Source: Nomia melanderi (taxonomy: Eukaryota > Arthropoda > Insecta > Hymenoptera > Halictidae). From it: 64,000 bases of DNA. The position numbers were made by a program, and so were the translations under genes. The notes beneath the pieces are model-generated. The model saw only the letters and a list, made by a program, of their open reading frames with translations. It did not search any database and had not been told where the DNA came from. Location of the stretch: assembly GCF_051020985.1 (NCBI RefSeq), contig NC_135002.1:5828001-5892000 (forward strand), in the 5' to 3' direction. The stretch's first letter is position 1. Each line of letters starts with the position of its first letter. Positions 58,601 to 64,000 of this stretch are shown in pieces.

Positions 58601-61600
58601 GGGAGTCCTAGGTCTTGGAGAATCGGTGTTCTCCGAAGTTTCGACGTTAACGTGTTTAGTTTCTTTTTGCAGTTTGATTAAACCATACTTCGGCATCGGG
58701 ATCCGGGAGTTTTCAGGGGAATTTTAAGATATGAATCGTGAAGTTGCATGTTCTTTTTACTTGATAAGCGTTGCGCAAATCTCCGACTAACGCGCGTCCA
58801 TCGGCAAATCTCCTTTGCCCCGATGGAACCCGAGGATCCCCGTTTTCGATCCATCAAATTTCCTCTTTCGCGACCGTTTCAGAAACTTTAATTATCCGGA
58901 AGTCGTCGACGATCGGGCGGAAGTTAGTATCGATCCACGGGGACCTGAGAAACGAGCTTCGACCATCAGAACACGTTGTTCAGTTTTAACCTCAACCTGG
59001 CAGAACACAGATAGCTCTGCGTAGTGTGCAATTCTTAGCAACCAAAATGGTTCTAGTAATAAACCAAAAATATCTATAATAAATGAAACAAACTAGAATG
59101 TTCAAAAAAGAAAGGACTGAAGGATACACACCATCCAGAGACGTTCTAAATATCTATATTGTCATCTATATAATTCTTTAGGAATTTTGTTGTCAATCAA
59201 TCTTAATTATGACGAAAATGGCAAGCATTTCAAGTGCAAAACCCTGTTTTCACCTCACGAAATTAGCTACAAATGTTTACAGAATGTCAAACAATTGAGA
59301 TATCCAAAAAATCCGTGACATTTCAAATAATAGATCTCTGTTTCTAAATTATTAAACTGATTTAGCAACAGGCAAATCGAATGTTAAATTAATTAAAGTC
59401 TCCGTAGGTGCACTCCTAGAGTTATATAGAGGATTCTTAAAAAAACAATTTACCTGCTCGGTAGTTTTAGCGTTAAGGACGTTTCTAGATGGCGTCATCC
59501 CTTAATTAATCAGCTCACCTTTCCAGGCACGGTTTTGAAAGATGAGAGGTCGCCGTGATTTTTTGGAAAAATGGCACACGATTAACGTCGCAACGCCGCG
59601 TCACTTGAATCGCGTGTTGTGCTGTTCCGCGGAACACACTCGAGGACGGTATAGATCGTGAGCGGATTAACGCGGCCGCAGCCTCGAAAAGAGAGGCTCG
59701 TCAGCCCGTCCGGTTGTAATCTATCGCTCGTCGATCGCGATTGCGCGATCTTCTTGAATATTTATGAGGCGACCGCCTTGTTTCGCGTTCACCCACGCGG
59801 CATCCACGCGCTCTGCCGTTTTTCCTGCTCGCCGATGCACCGCACGCTTTCTCGCGTGCGAGCGATTGTTCGCCGCGTGTCGCGACAAGTTCGAACGCGA
59901 AAATTGTCGGATAACGAACGAGAGTTCTTAAACATCTGATAGATCTCGAATTCGGAGCAAACGTTGCGTTGGATTTCGCAATTTTCATGATACATAGGTT
60001 TCAAGGTTTCGAACCGATCATTGTTCAAGGAATTTTTGTTGCTTTCTTTTACATTCTATCGATATTGTTCAGTGAGTTCGTTTGACAGACGACTTGAAGA
60101 TGATAGAAATCTGGAAGATTAAATTGTCAAGTTTAATTGGAGAAGATCTTTCTATCAGATCCGTTTGACTCTAGAAGGAAATTAAAAGGTTACGTAAAAG
60201 ATTGGTGCTCGACGAGTGTCGATTAATTACTTGTTCCGAGATAAAGTTTATCGGCGTTGTCAGTTGAAAATATCATATTTGTCGGAGCGAAGATTCACGA
60301 AAGATCGCTTTCGATTTGGGAGATTTATCGTTCTACGAGGCGAAGCATCGTTTCAAGTGTTCCATTCGCGACCGATGATTGTTGATACAGTGTTTTCAGT
60401 AGAAAGTATTGTTCCAACGTTATAAAGTTTGATGAACGAGCTGTCTATTGAATCGATACATGACTATACATCAAAATTACAGGAACGAAAGGGGTTGCAT
60501 TCAGTTAATTCAATTTCTATCGAGTTCATGGTGTTATAACAGCTAATTGTAACAACGATGATTGGACTGTTTGTACGAATTACGTGTTTTAATGGTCCTC
60601 GTGACGACCGACCGAGAAATAATCCAAAAAGGATTACAATCCTATTAAAAAATTTGCGACCGCGGTTCCCTTTGAAGATTTAGGTCTCTAAATGCATGAA
60701 GATTCACTGTTCAACTATAACGAAGGCTTCAGGCCGCGCGCTTAATAAATATTTAATACCAGGACCATACGCTCCGAGCTACGTTCGTCCTCATTATTTT
60801 ATATTTTTCACGATGTTGCAACTTTCATGCGGCAGCGACCTGCATCTCGCGCGAGAGAAAGAGCTCGTAAAGAACAGTGGCGAAAAATCGATGCCGAAGA
60901 GCAGAGAACTATCGAGGAACGGGTTGCTCGAGTCTGTCTCGGGTCTGTTCTGACCCCCGATTTTCAACAAGTTCTTACAGCTTCCCACTTTCTCGCAGCT
61001 GACTGTTCTTGTCCGCTAATTACATCGGAGGCGAGCTTGGTAAATTGTTAGTTAAATTCATTAAATTTAGTCAATTAAACTGTTTCAAATTTGTACCTAA
61101 GATAAGGTAAATTAAGGGGATCGTTTGTGAACAAGGGTGAGCGTAAAATATAAAAATTAAATTCCATAGATGGGTTCAATAAAATCAACGTCTCGTAGCA
61201 CGACGGGAAAATTATTTAGAAAAACCGGTAAATAAAAATTCTAATGATATTCGAATAATATCAACAACTATCTCTGTCTATGGAATCGTGAAAACGGTTA
61301 TTTACCTAAGTCGAAAGGTGTAAGTAAAGGGAACAGAACTTCATTGAATCTAATAGATTTAACGAGATCGACGCATCTCACACGAGAATCGCAAAAATAT
61401 CTAGGAGAATTGATCAGTGAGAATTTGAACGATGCTAGACACAGCTGTCTACAGAATAGTCGAAAGTATCCGCACTCGCGGGGTTAGGAATCGAATGAAA
61501 GCGGCGGAAAAGTACTCGGAATCGAGTTGCCCGCGGGAGTTTCGATCATTTCCTCGCGAGGAAGAGGCAAAGGCCCTCGACGTGGGTGCGCGCGTTCAGA

Positions 61601-63003
61601 GCCGCTCGAATCGAATAAATAAAATCCTCTCGAGCGGCGCGCGAGCGGTGGAAAAGTGGTTGTTATTTTTAGTAAAGATACACGGCTGGAACACGTTCCG
61701 CGAGCGTGCGTGTCGTTTCAATTTTTTCCCCCTTTCCTCTCCTTTTTTTCCCTCCTCTCCCTCTCTCTTTTTTTCTGAGTGCCGAGAGGAGGATTGTTGC
61801 GCGTGGATAAGTGAAACACCGGCGAGAAAAGTGCCGGAGAAACGAGGCCTCGTAGTACGCCCGGATCGAGGGAGCGAAAGCTACTTCCGGCGTGGGAGCG
61901 ATCGAATCGCCGTTTCGCCGGAGCGAGATTGATTCCTTCGCGTTCTGGGTGTTACCTTTAACCCTACGGGCGATTTTTTATTTTGACGTAAAGAGAAGTA
62001 ACGTCGGTGCAGCGGAACGTTCGGGCGAAAAGAGAAAATGATGTTTGTAAAATAAATGAAGGTAAAATGGAATAAAAGATGAATGAGGTAGAAATAATTA
62101 GAAACGAATAGATGAAACAAAAGTAACGACTAGGAAATAAGATGAAAATAATCTTTATAGGTAGGTAAAATAGAATTGAATTCGAAGAATGATAATTAAA
62201 TGAAATTTAATAAATAATGTATTATTATTACTGATAATATTCATTATGATCAAAAAGGAAATTCTTCATGCTGTTTTTGATTGAAATGATACGCCCGTAA
62301 AATAACGAGCAGTTTCATTATTAATACCTATATAATCCTTCGCTTTATGATCTCGCTTTTCGAATGATTTTAATATTGTAATTGCTTTAAATAATTTCCC
62401 AGCGAGAAACAAATTCCGCATTCACCGCGGACATGTATTCACGGCGAAATGTTGAAATATTTGTAAATGTAGAACTGGTGTTTGCCTCCGACCGATGTAA
62501 ACAGCATAATGCGCACCGGCATTCATTAAATTCTACTTAAAATCTCTACCATGACTCGGTCTCAACATTACGAAGCACGTGATTCACATTTTAATGCGAT
62601 ATCGGAGCACCGTTGTAATTTTTTTTTAAAATAAATAACATTCCATGATACGTGAATATTTGAATGCGGGTAATATTTTTCGTTCCCTTAATATCCTATC
62701 AAGATGACACTACTTCATTTTCTTCCCCGACAGATATTCCAATAAAGTCATGTTAAAGCGAGATTCGCGTATATATTGGTCGCAATTAATCATTCAGAGT
62801 CCATAAAACCTTGGATAGATACATAAATAACACAAAACGAAGATACAATGGAAATATCCCGTCGATTTAACCTTTCAAAGATAAACGTCGCCAATTTGCT
62901 GATATCATATTTCCATGTACAAAATAGAAACCGACAGTAAATAGTTCATGTGTCCAACCGTTAAAATATCAATACATACAAGGTTACTTGACCTCCTAAT
63001 TCA

Positions 63004-63080
63004 AGAATTAAATACATAATTCAGCTTCTCCATCAGAAGCTTTGAATAATATAAAAAACCTTTCGTCCGCAAGAGGTTAA
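63004..63080 (+). mobile_element. TTAA element, family A, right-end fragment
   Basis: Carries only the right part: ATACATAATTCAGCTTCTCC to CGTCCGCAAGAGGTTAA. Confidence 0.65.
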
Positions 63081-64000
63081 TCCCTCGCCTCCGCGAAGCA
63101 CAGCGTCGACGATTCGCAAAGTTCACCGGCGCTACACGATGCACGGTGGCCGATTTAGTTGTTTTTAGCGGGCAAAAGTCAATTTCAAACATTGCGCACA
63201 AGATGTAAAAGTTTTGCTCTCCGGGGTACTTGAATACGTGAGCAACAAAGTACCAATTGTTTTTTTCTTCGTTCGTGCACTCATAAACTCGTGTGCTTTG
63301 TTGAACGTTCGGAGTTTACGTTGCGCACGATGTGCTCTTCTAATTCTTCGAAACATTTTTGTGTGTTTCAAAAAAATTCTTGTACACTTTCTTACAAGAT
63401 TAAAGTTCCTCGAGCGAGTATGTACCATACTTTTAACCATACATAATGCTTTTATTTTGTATCGGCAAAAGTTTGCGTTTATTATACAAAAAAATGTTTT
63501 CCACAGATTTTCTCCATTTTTAGAGCGTTCTTTCTATAGCGAGTCACGACCCGTTCGAACGTCCGGGCCGCGTATAATTAATATTTATCAAACTACCTAT
63601 GTATATTATTACTTATTCCATTATCAATATTCATCATAAGCTATACAATGTAACCCACTTTATATAAATATGCAGTTTTCCATACAAGAATATATAATTA
63701 ACAATATTCAATATTTATTCATTTATTATATACTTCTTACCTGATTAATATCAAATATTATTATACATATAATCAGATTTTGTCGGAAAACTTCCATACT
63801 TAGGTGTTTTTAATTTCGACCGACCAAAATGGCCGAAACAGCCACTATGCGTCGCCGGCGCGAAATTTCCGGTTTCTCAAGGAGCTCGCCGATCGGACAC
63901 ATGGATCCTCGAACTGCCCCCGGACGAGCTCCGCGGGAGGACGCTCGTTACGGGTGCGGAATGTCCGATAAAAATTTCAATTTATACGCAAAAAAAGTGC

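Larger units (their letters stand above)
43056..64000. other. Gene-poor stretch, no gene recognised
   Basis: About 21 kb in which I can defend no gene. It has GC-rich CpG-rich DNA (43100-43600, 46100-47700, 49300-49700, 53450-54450, 61440-61930) with long but featureless open frames, and AT-rich DNA elsewhere (62000-62500, 63440-63780). Repeats inside it are listed separately. It could hold upstream regulatory DNA of the LRR gene or introns of a gene whose exons lie outside the window. Confidence 0.5.

Noticed and set aside
61432..61932. A 166-codon plus-strand frame
   Set aside because: Composition follows the local GC-rich sequence; no domain, and a T/C-rich run is read as Phe/Ser/Pro.

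Overview
The window looks like a piece of an insect nuclear genome, most likely a hymenopteran such as a bee. The reasons are long introns, GT-AG splice sites, GC-rich CpG-rich stretches alternating with AT-rich ones, large gene-poor gaps, and many short DNA transposons. The order and species are inference.

Three genes can be read. (1) On the + strand, 9113-23380, are the last four coding exons of a receptor with an Ig domain, one membrane span and a cytoplasmic TIR domain. This is the interleukin-1-receptor type of layout, not the leucine-rich-repeat Toll type usual in insects. Its exons join in phase, and its introns carry most of the repeats in the left third. The 5' exons were not found and may lie upstream of the window. 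(2) On the - strand, 29855-36031, is a complete 14-exon ABCC4/MRP4-like full ABC transporter of 1335 residues, plus an extra exon that starts like a copy of exon 3. (3) On the - strand, 40897-42929, is a two-exon leucine-rich-repeat membrane protein of about 352 residues. I see no convincing gene in 1-9112, 43056-64000 or the gap 36032-40659.

Much of the rest is repeats. At least fifteen sequence families of about 50-450 bp begin and end at TTAA, or a decayed TTAA, and have short terminal inverted repeats that mostly start CCC or CAC. They look like piggyBac-type non-autonomous elements. Several are nested inside each other, which gives a relative age order. Although their sequences differ, nearly all carry a short perfect or near-perfect palindrome or hairpin 9-20 bp inside one end. 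This shared architecture is the main unexplained structure in the window. Other repeats are a 566-bp TA-flanked element that cut one of these copies in two, a 418-bp foldback element, a 0.75-kb minisatellite inside one copy of a dispersed repeat, an AT-rich tandem repeat, and several microsatellites.

The three genes do not form an obvious pathway. Two are cell-surface proteins with recognition domains and one is an exporter. Exon limits were worked out by hand from splice sites, phase and protein similarity; no alignment or transcript data were available.
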